Source of the DNA: Petrolisthes cinctipes
Taxonomy: Eukaryota; Arthropoda; Malacostraca; Decapoda; Porcellanidae
DNA: 64,000 nt
Assembly: GCA_033782935.1 (NCBI GenBank)
Contig: JAWQEG010000283.1
Location: forward strand, 2,046,001 to 2,110,000
Direction: 5' to 3'
A model generated the notes under the pieces. It saw nothing but the letters and a program-made list of their open reading frames with translations. It did not search any database and was not told where the DNA came from. A program made the translations under genes and the position numbers. Of the stretch, positions 45,457 through 58,768 are shown one piece after another. The number at the start of each line of letters is the position of its first letter. Within the stretch, counting starts at the first letter, position 1.

Positions 45457-48400
45457 GTGTTAGAATATTTTCAAAATACATGCTCAAAACATACTGAAAA
45501 TCGATCTTTTAGGTGCACAAAAGTCGATATGTGTATGCATCATCAGTACCCGTTTATATCTCAAATTCAGGCTCAAAACACCCGAAAATTCAATATTTTG
45601 GGGTCCCTGAAGCAATCTGTACATGCCTACTCAGTGTTAGAGTATTTTCAAAATACAGGCCCAAAACATGCTGAAAATCGATATTTTAGATGCCCAAAGT
45701 CAATATGTGCATGTATCTTCTGTACCCGTTTATATCTCAAATTCAGGCTCAAAACACCCGAAAATTCAATATTTTGGGGTCCCAGAAGCAATCTGTACAT
45801 GCCTACACAGTGCTAGAATATTTTCAAAATATAGGCTAAAAACATGCTAAAAATCGACATTTTAGGTGCCAAAAAATCGATATCTCAAATTCAGTCCCAA
45901 AACACCCGAAAATTCGATATTTAGAGGTTCCAGAAGTTATCTGTACATGCCTACTCCGTGATAGAGTATTTTCAAAATACAGGCCAAAAACATACTGAAA
46001 ATCGATCTTTTAGGTGCCCAAAAGTCGATATGTGCATGTATCTTCTGTACCCGTTTATATCTCAAATTCTGGCCCTAAACACCCGAAAATTCGATATTTT
46101 GGGGTCCCAGAAGCGATCTGTACATGCCTACTCCGTGTTAGAGTATTTTCAAAATTCAGGCCCAAAACATGCTGAAAATCGATATTTTTGGTGCCCAAAG
46201 TCAATATGTGCATGTATCTTCTGTACCCGTTTATATCTCAAATTCAGGCTCAAAACACCCGAAAATTCAATATTTTGGGGTCCCAGAAGCAATCTGTACA
46301 TGCCTACTCAGTGCTAGCATATTTTCAAAATATAGGCTAAAAACATGCTAAAAATCGATCTTTTTTGGTGCCAAAAAGTCGATATCTCAAATTCAGTCCC
46401 AAAACACCCGAAAATTCGATATTTAGGGGTCCCAGAAGCGATCTGTACATGCCTACTCCGTGTTAGAGTATTTTCAAAATACATGCTCAAAACATACTGA
46501 AAATCGATCTTTTAGGTGCACAAAAGTCGATATGTGCATGCATCTTCAGTACCCGTTTATATCTCAAATTCAGGCTCAAAACACCCGAAAATTCAATATT
46601 TTGGGGTCCCAGAAGCAATCTGTACATGCCTACTCAGTATTTTAAAAATACAGGCCCAAAACATGCTGAAAATCGATATTTTAGATGCCCAAAGTCAATA
46701 TGTGCATGTATCTTCTGTACCCGTTTATATCTCAAATTCAGGCTCAAAACACCCGAAAATTCAATATTTTGGGGTCCCAGAAGCAATCTGTACATGCCTA
46801 CTCAGTGCTAGAATATTTTCAAAATATAGGCTAAAAACATGCTAAAAATCGATCTTTTAGGTGCCAAAAAGTCGATATCTCAAATTCAGTCCCAAAACAC
46901 CCGAAAATTCGATATTTAGGGGTCCCAGAAGCGATCTGTACATGCCTACTCCGTGTTTGAGTATTTTCAAAATACATGCTCAAAACATAGTGAAAATCGA
47001 TCTTTTAGGTGCACAAAAGTCGATATGTGTATGCATCATTAGTACCCGTTTATATCTCAAATTCAGGCTCAAAACACCCGAAAATTCGATATTTTGGGGT
47101 CCCAGAAGCAATCTGTACATGCCTACTCAGTATTTTCAAAATACAGGCCCAAAACATGCTGAAAATCGATATTTTAGATGCCCAAAGTCAATATGTGCAT
47201 GTATCTTCTGTACCCGTTTATATCTCAAATTCAGGCTCAAAACACCCGAAAATTCAATATTTTGGGGTCCCAGAAGCAATCTGTACATGCCTACACAGTG
47301 CTAGAATATTTTCAAAATATAGGCTAAAAACTTGCTAAAAATCGACATTTTAGGTGCCAAAAAATCGATATCTCAAATTCAGTCCCAAAACACCCGAAAA
47401 TTCGATATTTAGAGGTCCCAGAAGGTATCTGTACATGCCTACTCCGTGATAGAGTATTTTCAAAATACAGGCCAAAAACATACTGAAAATCGATCTTTTA
47501 GGTGCCCAAAAGTCGATATGTGCATGTATCTTCTGTACCCGTTTATATCTCAAATTCTGGCCCTAAACACCCGAAAATTCGATATTTTGGGGTCCCAGAA
47601 GCGATCTGTACATGCCTACTCCGTGTTAGAGTATTTTTTCAAAATTCAGGCCCAAAACATGCTGAAAATCGATATTTTTGGTGCCCAAAGTCAATATGTG
47701 CATGTATATTCTGTACCCGTTTATATCTCAAATTTAGGCTCAAAACACCCGAAAATTCAATATTTTGGGGTCCCAGAAGCAATCTGTACTTGCCTACTCA
47801 GTGCTAGAATATTTTCAAAATATAGGCTAAAAACATGCTAAAAATCGATCTTTTAGGTGCCAAAAAGTCGATATCTCAAATTCAGTCCCAAAACACCCGA
47901 AAATTCGATATTTAGGGTTCCCAAAAGCGATCTGTACATGCCTACTCCGTGTTAGAGTATTTTCAAAATACATGCTCAAAACATACTGAAAATCGATCTT
48001 TTAGGTGCACAAAAGTCGATATGTGCATCCATCTTCAGTACCCGTTTATATCTCAAATTCTGGCCCTAAACACCCGAAAATTCGATATTTTGGGGTCCCA
48101 GAAGGTATCTGTACATGCCTACTCCGTGTTAGAGTATTTTCAAAATAGAGGCCAAAAACATACTGAAAATCGATCTTTTAGGTGCCCAAAAGTCGATATG
48201 TGCATGCAATTTCTGTACCCGTTTATATCTCAAATTCTGGCCCTAAACACCCGAAAATTCGATATTTTGGGGTCCCAGAAGCAATCTGTACATGCCTACT
48301 CAGTGCTAGAATATTTTCAAAATATAGGCTAAAAACATGCTAAAAATCGATCTTTTAGGTGCCAAAAAGTCGATATCTCAAATTCAGTCCCAAAACACCC

Positions 48401-48951
48401 GAAAATTCGATATTTAGGGGTCCCAGAAGCGATCTGTACATGCCTACTCCGTGTTAGAGTATTTTCAAAATACAGGCCAAAAACATACTGAAAATCGATC
48501 TTTTTGGTGCCCAAAAGTCGATATGTGCATGCATCTTCTGTACCCGTTTATATCTCAAATTCTGGCCCTAAACACCCGAAAATTCGATATTTTGGGGTCC
48601 CAGAAGCGATCTGTAAATGCTTACTCAGTGTTAGAGTATTTTCAAAATTCAGGCCCAAAACATGCTGAAAATCGATATTTTTGGTGCCCAAAGTCAATAT
48701 GTGCATGTATCTTCTGTACCCGTTTATATCTCAAATTCAGGCTCAAAACACCCTAAAATTCAATATTTTGGGGTCCCAGAAGCAATCTGTACATGCCTAC
48801 TCAGTGCTAGAATATTTTCAAAATATAGGCTAAAAACATGCTAAAAATCGATCTTTTAGGTGCCAAAAAGTCGATATCTCAAATTCAGTCCCAAAACACC
48901 CGAAAATTCGATATTTAGGGGTCCCAGAAGCGATCTGTACATACCTACTCC
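45457..48951 (+). repeat. Dispersed copy of 33450-36134 joined to a copy of 40472-41298
   Basis: From 45457 to 48125 the monomer order follows 33450-36134 at offsets 12007, then 11999, then 11991 bp; each step is an eight-base deletion at a B1 head (near 46637 and 47130, CTACTCAGTATTTT). From 48126 it follows 40472 onward at 7654 bp. The one-base insertion in C2 (CGATCTTTTTTGGTGCC, near 46361) and the TATTTTTTCAAAA insertion (47634) are retained, which confirms common descent. Confidence 0.88.
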
Positions 48952-51772
48952 GTGTTAGAGTATTTTCAAAATACATGCTCAAAACATACTGAAAATCGAT
49001 CTTTTAGGTGCACAAAAGTCGATATGTGCATGCATCTTCAGTACCCGTTTATATTTCAAATTCAGGATCAAAACACCCGAAAATTCAATATTTTGGGGTC
49101 CCAGAAGCAATCTGTACATGCCTACTCAGTGTTAGAGTATTTTCAAAATACAGGCCCAAAACATGCTGAAAATCGATATTTTAGATACCCAAAGTCAATA
49201 TGTGCATGTATCTTCTGTACCCGTTTATATCTCAAATACAGGCTCAAAACACCCGAAAATTCAATATTTTGTGGTCCCAGAAGCAATCTGTACATGCCTA
49301 CTCAGTGCTAGAATATTTTCAAAATATAGGCTAAAAACATGCTAAAAATCGATCTTTTAGGTGCCAAAAAGTCGATATATCAAATTCAGAACCAAAACAC
49401 CCGAAAATTCGATATTTAGGGGTCCCAGAAGCGATTTGTACATGCCTACTCCGTGTTAGAGTATTTTCAAAATACATGCTCAAAACATAGTGAAAATCGA
49501 TCTTTTAGGTGCACAAAAGTCGATATGTGTATGCATCATCAGTACCCGTTTATATCTCAAATTCAGGCTCAAAACACCCGAAAATTCGATATTTTGGGGT
49601 CCCAGAAGCAATCTGTACATGCCTACTCCGTGTTAGAGTATTTTCAAAATAAAGGCCAAAAACATACTGAAAATCGATCTTTTAGGTGCCCAAAAGTCGA
49701 TATGTGCATGCAATTTCTGTACCCGTTTATGTCTCAAATTCAGGCTCAAAACACCCGAAAATTCAATATTTTGGGGTCCCAGAAGCAATCTGTACATGCC
49801 TACTCTGTGCTAGAATATTTTCAAAATATAAGCTAAAAACATGCTAAAAATCGATCTTTTAGGTGCCAAAAGTCGATATCTCAAATTGAGTCCCAAAACA
49901 CCCGAAAATTCGATATTTAGGGGTTCCAGAAGCGATCTGTACATGCCTACTCCGTGTTAGAGTATTTTCAAAATACATGCTCAAAACATACTGAAAATCG
50001 ATCTTTTAGGTGCACAAAAGTCGATATGTGCATGCATCTTCAGTACCCGTTTATATCTCAAATTCTGGCCCTAAACACCCGAAAACTCGATATTTTGGGG
50101 TCCCAGAAGCGATCTGTACATGCCTACTCCGTGTTAGAGTATTTTCAAAATTCAGGCCCAAAACATGCTGAAAATCGATATTTTTGGTGCCCAAAGTCAA
50201 TATGTGCATGTATCTTCTGTACCCGTTTATATCTCAAATTCAGGCTCAAAACACCCGAAAATTCAATATTTTGGGATCCCAGAAGCAATCTGTACAGTGC
50301 TAGAATATTTTCAAAATATAGGCTAAAAACATGCTAAAAATCGATCTTTTAGATGCTAAAAAGTCGATATCTCAAATTCAGTCCCAAAACACCCGAAAAT
50401 TCGATATTTAGGGGTCCCAGAAGCGATCTGTACATGCCTACTCCGTGTTAGAGTATTTTCAAAATACATGCTCAAAACATACTGAAAATCGATCTTTTAG
50501 GTGCACAAAAGTCGATATGTGCATGCATCTTCAGTACCCGTTTATATCTCAAATTCAGGCTCAAAACACCCGAAAATTCGATATTTTGGGGTCCCAGAAG
50601 CGATCTGTACATGCCTACTCCGTGTTAGAGTATTTTCAAAATTCAGGCCCAAAACATGCTGAAAATCGATATTTTTGGTGCCCAAAGTCAATATGTGCAT
50701 GTATCTTCTGTACCCGTTTATATCTCAAATTCAGGCTCAAAACACCCGAAAATTCAATATTTTGGGGTCCCAGAAGCAATCTGTACATGCCTACTCAGTG
50801 CTAGAATATTTTCAAAATATAGGCTAAAAACATGCTAAAAATCGATCTTTTAGGTGCCAAAAAGTCGATATCTCAAATTCGGTCCCAAAACACCCGAAAA
50901 TTCGATATTTAGGGGTCCCAAAAGCGATCTGTACATGCCTACTCCGTGTTAGAGTATTTTCAAAATAAAGGCCAAAAACATACTGAAAATCGATCTTTTA
51001 GGTGCCCAAAAGTCGATATGTGCATGCAATTTCTGTACCCGTTTATATCTCAAATTCTGGCCCTAAACACTCGAAAATTCGATATTTTGGGGTCCCAGAA
51101 GCAATCTGTACATGCCTACTCAGTGCTAGAATATTTTCAAAATATAGGCTAAAAACATGCTAAAAATCGATCTTTTAGGTGCCAAAAAGTCGATATCTCA
51201 AATTCAGTCCCAAAACACCCGAAAATTCGATATTTAGGGGTCCCAGAAGGTATCTGTACATGCCTACTCCGTGTTAGAGTATTTTCAAAATACAGGCCAA
51301 AAACATACTGAAAATCGATCTTTTTGGTGCCATAAAGTCGATATGTGCATGCATCTTCTGTACCCGTTTATATCTCAAATTCTGGCCCTAAACACCCGAA
51401 AATTCGATATTTTGGGGTCCCAGAAGCGATCTGTACATGCCTACTCAGTGTTAGAGTATTTTCAAAATTCAGGCCCAAAACATGCTGAAAATCGATATTA
51501 TAGATGCCCAAAAGTCGATATGTGCATGTATCTTCTGTACCCGTTTATATCTCAAATTCAGGCTCAAAACACCCGAAAATTCAATATTTTGGGGTCCCAG
51601 AAGCAATCTGTACATGCCTACTCAGTGCTAGAATATTTTCAAAATATAGGCTAAAAACATGCTAAAAATCGATCTTTTAGGTGCCAAAAAGTCGATATCT
51701 CAAATTGAGTCCCAAAACACCCGAAAATTCGATATTTAGGGGTCCCAGAAGCGATCTGTACATGCCTACTCC
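48952..51772 (+). repeat. Mixed trimers with A-A-C and A-C units
   Basis: Units: 48952 (A1-B1-C2), 49453 (A1-A2-C2, last monomer 147 bp), 49954 (A1/2-B2(166)-C2), 50445 (A1/2-B2-C2), 50946 (A2-C2, 325 bp), 51271 (A2-B(177)-C2). The 166-bp B2 at 50131 ends GGGATCCCAG with a BamHI site at 50274, the only one right of 23 kb. It links this unit by descent to those at 12.9 and 19-22 kb. Confidence 0.86.
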
Positions 51773-53767
51773 GTGTTAGAGTATTTTCAAAATAAATGCT
51801 CAAAACATACTGAAAATCGATCTTTTAGGTGCACAAAAGTCGATATGTGCATGCATCTTCAGTACCCGTTTATATCTCAAATTCAGGCTCAAAACACCCG
51901 AAAATTCAATATTTTGGGGTCCCAGAAGCAATCCGTACATGCCTACTCAGTGTTAGAGTATTTTCAAAATACAGTCCCAAAACATGCTGAAAATCGATAT
52001 TTTAGATGCCCAAAGTCAATATGTGCATGTATCTTCTGTACCCGTTTATATCTCAAATTCAGGCTCAAAACACCCGAAATTCAATATTTTGGGGTCCCAG
52101 AAGCGATCTGTACATGCCTACTCCGTGTTAGAGTACTTTCAAAATTCAGGCCCAAAACATGCTGAAAATCGATATTTTAGATGCCCAAAGTCAATATGTG
52201 CATGTATCTTCTGTACCCGTTTATATCTCAAATTCAGGCTCAAAACACCCGAAAATTCAATATTTTGGGGTCCCAGAAGCAATCTGTACAGTGCTAGAAT
52301 ATTTTCAAAATATAGGCTAAAAACATGCTAAAAATCGATCTTTTAGGTGCCAAAAAGTCGATATCTCAAATTCAGTCCCAAAACACCCGAAAATTCGATA
52401 TTTAGGGGTCCCAGAAGCGATCTGTACATGCCTACTCCGTGTTAGAGTATTTTCAAAATACATGCTCAAAACATACTGAAAATCGATCTTTTAGGTGCAC
52501 AAAAGTCGATATGTGCATGCATCTTCAGTACCCGTTTATATTTCAAATTCAGAATCAAAACACCCGAAAATTCAATATTTTGGGGTCCCAGAAGCAATCT
52601 GTACATGCCTACTCAGTGTTAGAGTATTTTCAAAATACAGGCCGAAAACATGCTGAAAATCGATATTTTAGATACCCAAAGTCAATATGTGCATGTATCT
52701 TCTGTACCCGTTTATATTTTAAATACAGGCTCAAAACACCCGAAAATTCAATATTTTGGGGTCCCAGAAGCAATCTGTACATGCCTACACAGTGCTAGAA
52801 TATTTTCAAAATATAGGCTAAAAACATGCTAAAAATTGACATTTTAGGTGCCAAAAAATCGATATCTCAAATTCAGTCCCAAAACACCCGAAAATTCGAT
52901 ATTTAGAGGTTCCAGAAGGTATCTGTACATGCCTACTCCGTGTTAGAGTATTTTCAAAATACAGGCCAAAAACATACTGAAAACCGGTCTTTTAGGTGCC
53001 CAAAAGTCGATATGTGCATGCATCTTCAGTACCCGTTAATATCTCAAATTCTGGCCCTAAACACCCGAAAATTCGATATTTTGGGGTCCCAGAAGCGATC
53101 TGTACATGCCTACTCCGTGTTAGAGTATTTTCAAAATTCAGGCTGGCCAAAACATGCTGAAAATCGATATTTTTGGTGCCTAAAGTCAATATGTGCATGT
53201 ATCTTCTGTACCCGTTTATATCTCAAATTCAGGCTCAAAACACCCGAAAATTCAATATTTTGGGGTCCCAGAAGCAATCTGTACATGCCTACTCAGTGCT
53301 AGAATATTTTCAAAATATAGGCTAAAAACATGCTAAAAATCGATCTTTTTGGTGCCAAAAAGTCGATATCTCAAATTCAGTCCCAAAACACCCGAAAATT
53401 CGATATTTTGGGGTCCCAGAAGCGATCTGTACATGCCTACTCCGTGTTAGAGTATTTTCAAAATACATGCTCAAAACATGCTGAAAATCGATATTTTAGA
53501 TGCCCAAAGTCAATATGTGCATGTATCTTCTGTACCCGTTTATATCTCAAATTCAGGCTCAAAATACCCGAAAATTCAATATTTTGGGGTCCCAGAAGCA
53601 ATCTGTACATGCCTACTCAGTGCTAGAATTTTCTCAAAATATAGGCTAAAAACATGCTAAAAATCGATCTTTTAGGTGCCAAAAAGTCGATATCTCAAAT
53701 TGAGTCCCAAAACACCCGAAAATTCGATATTTAGGGGTCCCAGAAGCGATCTGTACATGCCTACTCC
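51773..53767 (+). repeat. 1995-bp segment, copy 1 of a recent tandem duplication
   Basis: Monomer starts: 51773 (A1), 51950 (B1, 175 bp), 52125 (B, 166 bp), 52291 (C2), 52439 (A1), 52616 (B1), 52792 (C1), 52940 (A2), 53117 (B2, 179 bp), 53296 (C2), 53444 (A1-headed B1), 53620 (C2). Every start recurs at +1995 bp. Private variants include CAATCCGTACATG, ACAGTCCCAAAAC, GAAAACCGGTC, CAGGCTGGCCAAAAC and GAATTTTCTCAAAA. The repeated copy follows immediately. Confidence 0.93.
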
Positions 53768-55762
53768 GTGTTAGAGTATTTTCAAAATAAATGCTCAAAA
53801 CATACTGAAAATCGATCTTTTAGGTGCACAAAAGTCGATATGTGCATGCATCTTCAGTACCCGTTTATATCTCAAATTCAGGCTCAAAACACCCGAAAAT
53901 TCAATATTTTGGGGTCCCAGAAGCAATCCGTACATGCCTACTCAGTGTTAGAGTATTTTCAAAATACAGTCCCAAAACATGCTGAAAATCGATATTTTAG
54001 ATGCCCAAAGTCAATATGTGCATGTATCTTCTGTACCCGTTTATATCTCAAATTCAGGCTCAAAACACCCGAAATTCAATATTTTGGGGTCCCAGAAGCG
54101 ATCTGTACATGCCTACTCCGTGTTAGAGTACTTTCAAAATTCAGGCCCAAAACATGCTGAAAATCGATATTTTAGATGCCCAAAGTCAATATGTGCATGT
54201 ATCTTCTGTACCCGTTTATATCTCAAATTCAGGCTCAAAACACCCGAAAATTCAATATTTTGGGGTCCCAGAAGCAATCTGTACAGTGCTAGAATATTTT
54301 CAAAATATAGGCTAAAAACATGCTAAAAATCGATCTTTTAGGTGCCAAAAAGTCGATATCTCAAATTCAGTCCCAAAACACCCGAAAATTCGATATTTAG
54401 GGGTCCCAGAAGCGATCTGTACATGCCTACTCCGTGTTAGAGTATTTTCAAAATACATGCTCAAAACATACTGAAAATCGATCTTTTAGGTGCACAAAAG
54501 TCGATATGTGCATGCATCTTCAGTACCCGTTTATATTTCAAATTCAGAATCAAAACACCCGAAAATTCAATATTTTGGGGTCCCAGAAGCAATCTGTACA
54601 TGCCTACTCAGTGTTAGAGTATTTTCAAAATACAGGCCGAAAACATGCTGAAAATCGATATTTTAGATACCCAAAGTCAATATGTGCATGTATCTTCTGT
54701 ACCCGTTTATATTTTAAATACAGGCTCAAAACACCCGAAAATTCAATATTTTGGGGTCCCAGAAGCAATCTGTACATGCCTACACAGTGCTAGAATATTT
54801 TCAAAATATAGGCTAAAAACATGCTAAAAATTGACATTTTAGGTGCCAAAAAATCGATATCTCAAATTCAGTCCCAAAACACCCGAAAATTCGATATTTA
54901 GAGGTTCCAGAAGGTATCTGTACATGCCTACTCCGTGTTAGAGTATTTTCAAAATACAGGCCAAAAACATACTGAAAACCGGTCTTTTAGGTGCCCAAAA
55001 GTCGATATGTGCATGCATCTTCAGTACCCGTTAATATCTCAAATTCTGGCCCTAAACACCCGAAAATTCGATATTTTGGGGTCCCAGAAGCGATCTGTAC
55101 ATGCCTACTCCGTGTTAGAGTATTTTCAAAATTCAGGCTGGCCAAAACATGCTGAAAATCGATATTTTTGGTGCCTAAAGTCAATATGTGCATGTATCTT
55201 CTGTACCCGTTTATATCTCAAATTCAAGCTCAAAACACCCGAAAATTCAATATTTTGGGGTCCCAGAAGCAATCTGTACATGCCTACTCAGTGCTAGAAT
55301 ATTTTCAAAATATAGGCTAAAAACATGCTAAAAATCGATCTTTTTGGTGCCAAAAAGTCGATATCTCAAATTCAGTCCCAAAACACCCGAAAATTCGATA
55401 TTTTGGGGTCCCAGAAGCGATCTGTACATGCCTACTCCGTGTTAGAGTATTTTCAAAATACATGCTCAAAACATGCTGAAAATCGATATTTTAGATGCCC
55501 AAAGTCAATATGTGCATGTATCTTCTGTACCCGTTTATATCTCAAATTCAGGCTCAAAATACCCGAAAATTCAATATTTTGGGGTCCCAGAAGCAATCTG
55601 TACATGCCTACTCAGTGCTAGAATTTTCTCAAAATATAGGCTAAAAACATGCTAAAAATCGATCTTTTAGGTGCCAAAAAGTCGATATCTCAAATTCAGT
55701 CCCAAAACACCCGAAAATTCGATATTTAGGGGTCCCAGAAGCGATCTGTACATGCCTACCCT
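53768..55762 (+). repeat. 1995-bp segment, copy 2
   Basis: Starts are 53768, 53945, 54120, 54286, 54434, 54611, 54787, 54935, 55112, 55291, 55439 and 55615. I noticed a single substitution against copy 1 within the B2 monomers (G at 53232, A at 55227). The C2 at 55615 reads CAAATTCAGTCCC while those at 51625 and 53620 read CAAATTGAGTCCC. This places the duplication breakpoint inside the C2 monomer, between GAATTTTCTC and that site (about 53635-53700). Confidence 0.93.
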
Positions 55763-58700
55763 GTGTTAGAGTATTTTCAAAATACATGCTCAAATCATAC
55801 TGAAAATCGATCTTTTAGGTGCACAAAAGTCGATATGTGTATGCATCATCAGTACCCGTTTATATCTCAAATTCAGGCTCAAAACACTCGAAAATTCAAT
55901 ATTTTGGGGTCCCAGAAGCAATCTGTACATGCCTACTCAGTGTTAGAGTATTTTCAAAATAAAGGCCCAAAACATGCTGAAAATCGATATTTTAGATGCC
56001 CAAAGTCAATATGTGCATGTATCTTCTGTACCCGTTTATATCTCAAATTCAGGCTCAAAACACCCGAAAATTCAATATTTTGGGGTCCCAGAAGCAATCT
56101 GTACATGCCTACACAGTGCTAGAATATTTTCAAAATATAGGCTAAAAACATGCTAAAAATCGACAATTTAGGTGCCAAAAAATCGATATCTCAAATTCAG
56201 TCCCAAAACACCCGAAAATTCGATATTTAGGGGTCCCAGAAGCGATCTGTACATGCCTACTCCGTGTTAGAGTATTTTCAAAATACATGCTCAAAACATA
56301 CTGAAAATCGATCTTTTAGGTGCCCAAAAGTCGATATGTGCATGCATCTTCTGTACCCGTTTATATCTCAAATTCTGGCCCTAAACACCCGAAAATTCGA
56401 TATTTTGGAGTCCCAGAAGCGATCTGTACATGCCTACTCCGTGTTAGAGTATTTTCAAAATTCAGGCCCAAAACATGCTGAAAATCGATATTTTTGGTGC
56501 CCAAAGTCAATATGTGCATGTATCTTCTGTACCCGTTTATATCTCAAATTCAGGCTCAAAACACACGAAAATTCAATATTTTGGGGTCCCAGAAGCAATC
56601 TGTACATGCCTACACAGTGCTAGAATATTTTCAAAATATAGGCTAAAAACTTGCTAAAAATCGACATTTTAGGTGCCAAAAAATCGATATCTCAAATTCA
56701 GTCCCAAAACACCCGAAAATTCGATATTTAGGGGTCCCAGAAGCGATCTGTACATGCCTACTCCGTGTTAGAGTATTTTCAAAATACATGCTCAAAACAT
56801 ACTGAAAATCGATCTTTTAGGTGCCCAAAAGTCGATATGTGCATGCATCTTCTGTACCCGTTTATATCTCAAATTCTGGCCCTAAACACCCGAAAATTCG
56901 ATATTTTGGGGTCCCAGAAGCGATCTGTACATGCCTACTCCGTGTTAGAGTATTTTCAAAATTCAGGCCCAAAACATGCTGAAAATCGATATTTTTGGTG
57001 CCCAAAGTCAATATGTGCATGTATCTTCTGTACCCATTTATATCTCAAATTCAGGCTCAAAACACCCGAAAATTCAATATTTTGGGGTCCCAGAAGCAAT
57101 CTGTACATGCCTACTCCGTGCTAGAATATTTTCAAAATATAGGCTAAAAACATGCTAAAATTCGATCTTTTAGGTGCCAAAAAGTCGATATCTCAAATTC
57201 AGTCCCAAAACACCCGAAAATACGATATTTAGGGGTCCCAGAAGCGATCTGTACATGCCTACCCTGTGTTAGAGTATTTTCAAAATACATGCTCAAATCA
57301 TACTGAAAATCGATCTTTTAGGTGCACAAAAGTCGATATGTGTATGCATCATCAGTACCCGTTTATATCTCAAATTCAGGCTCAAAACACTCGAAAATTC
57401 AATATTTTGGGGTCCCAGAAGCAATCTGTACATGCCTACTCAGTGTTAGAGTATTTTCAAAATAAAGGCCCAAAACATGCTGAAAATCGATATTTTAGAT
57501 GCCCAAAGTCAATATGTGCATGTATCTTCTGTACCCGTTTATATCTCAAATTCAGGCTCAAAACACCCGAAAATTCAATATTTTGGGGTCCCAGAAGCAA
57601 TCTGTACATGCCTACTCAGTGCTAGAATATTTTCAAAATATAGGCTAAAAACATGCTAAAAATCGATCTTTTAGGTGCCAAAAAGTCGATATCTCAAATT
57701 CAGTCCCAAAACACCCGAAAATTCGATATTTAGGGGTCCCAGAAGCGATCAGTACATGCCTACCCTGTGTTAGAGTATTTTCAAAATACATGCTCAAAAC
57801 ATACTGAAAATCGATCTTTTAGGTGCACAAAAGTCGATATGTGTATGCATCATCAGTACCCGTTTATATCTCAAATTCAGGCTCAAAACACCCGAAAATT
57901 CAATATTTTGGGGTCCCAGAAGCAATCTGTACATGCCTACTCAGTGTTAGAGTATTTTCAAAATACATGCTCAAAACATGCTGAAAATCGATATTTTAGA
58001 TGCCCAAAGTCAATATGTGCATGTATCTTCTGTACCCGTTTATATCTCAAATTCAGGCTCAAAACACCCGAAAATTCAATATTTTGGGGTCCCAGAAGCA
58101 ATCTGTACATGCCTACACAGTGCTAGAATATTTTCAAAATATAGGCTAAAAACATGCTAAAAATCGACATTTTAGGTGCCAAAAAATCGATATCTCAAAT
58201 TCAGTCCCAAAACACCCGAAAATTCGATATTTAGAGGTCCCAGAAGGTATCTGTACATGCCTACTCCGTGATAGAGTATTTTCAAAATACAGGCCAAAAA
58301 CATACTGAAAATCGATCTTTTAGGTGCCCAAAAGTCGATATGTGCATGCATCTTCTGTACCCGTTTATATCTCAAATTCTGGCCCTAAACACCCGAAAAT
58401 TCGATATTTTGGGGTCCCAGAAGCGATCTGTACATGCCTACTCCGTGTTAGAGTATTTTCAAAATTCAGGCCCAAAACATGCTGAAAATCGATATTTTTG
58501 GTGCCCAAAGTCAATATGTGCATGTATCTTCTGTATCCGTTTATATCTCAAATTCAGGCTCAAAACACCCGAAAATTCAATATTTTGGGGTCCCAGAAGC
58601 AATCTGTACATGCCTACTCAGTGCTAGAATATTTTCAAAATATAGGCTAAAAACATGCTAAAAATCGATCTTTTAGGTGCCAAAAAGTCGATATCTCAAA

Positions 58701-58768
58701 TTCGGTCCGAAAACACCCGAAAATTCGATATTTAGGGGTCCCAAAAGCGATCTGTACATGCCTACTCC
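55763..58768 (+). repeat. Six 501-bp trimers with a 1503-bp copy pair
   Basis: Units: 55763 (A1-B1-C1), 56264 (A1/2-B2-C1), 56765 (A1/2-B2-C2), 57266 (A1-B1-C2), 57767 (A1-B1-C1), 58268 (A2-B2-C2). The A1-B1 pairs at 55763 and 57266 share CTCAAATCATACTG, AACACTCGAAAA and AATAAAGGCCCAAAAC, so they are copies three trimers (1503 bp) apart. All six trimers keep their length. Confidence 0.89.
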
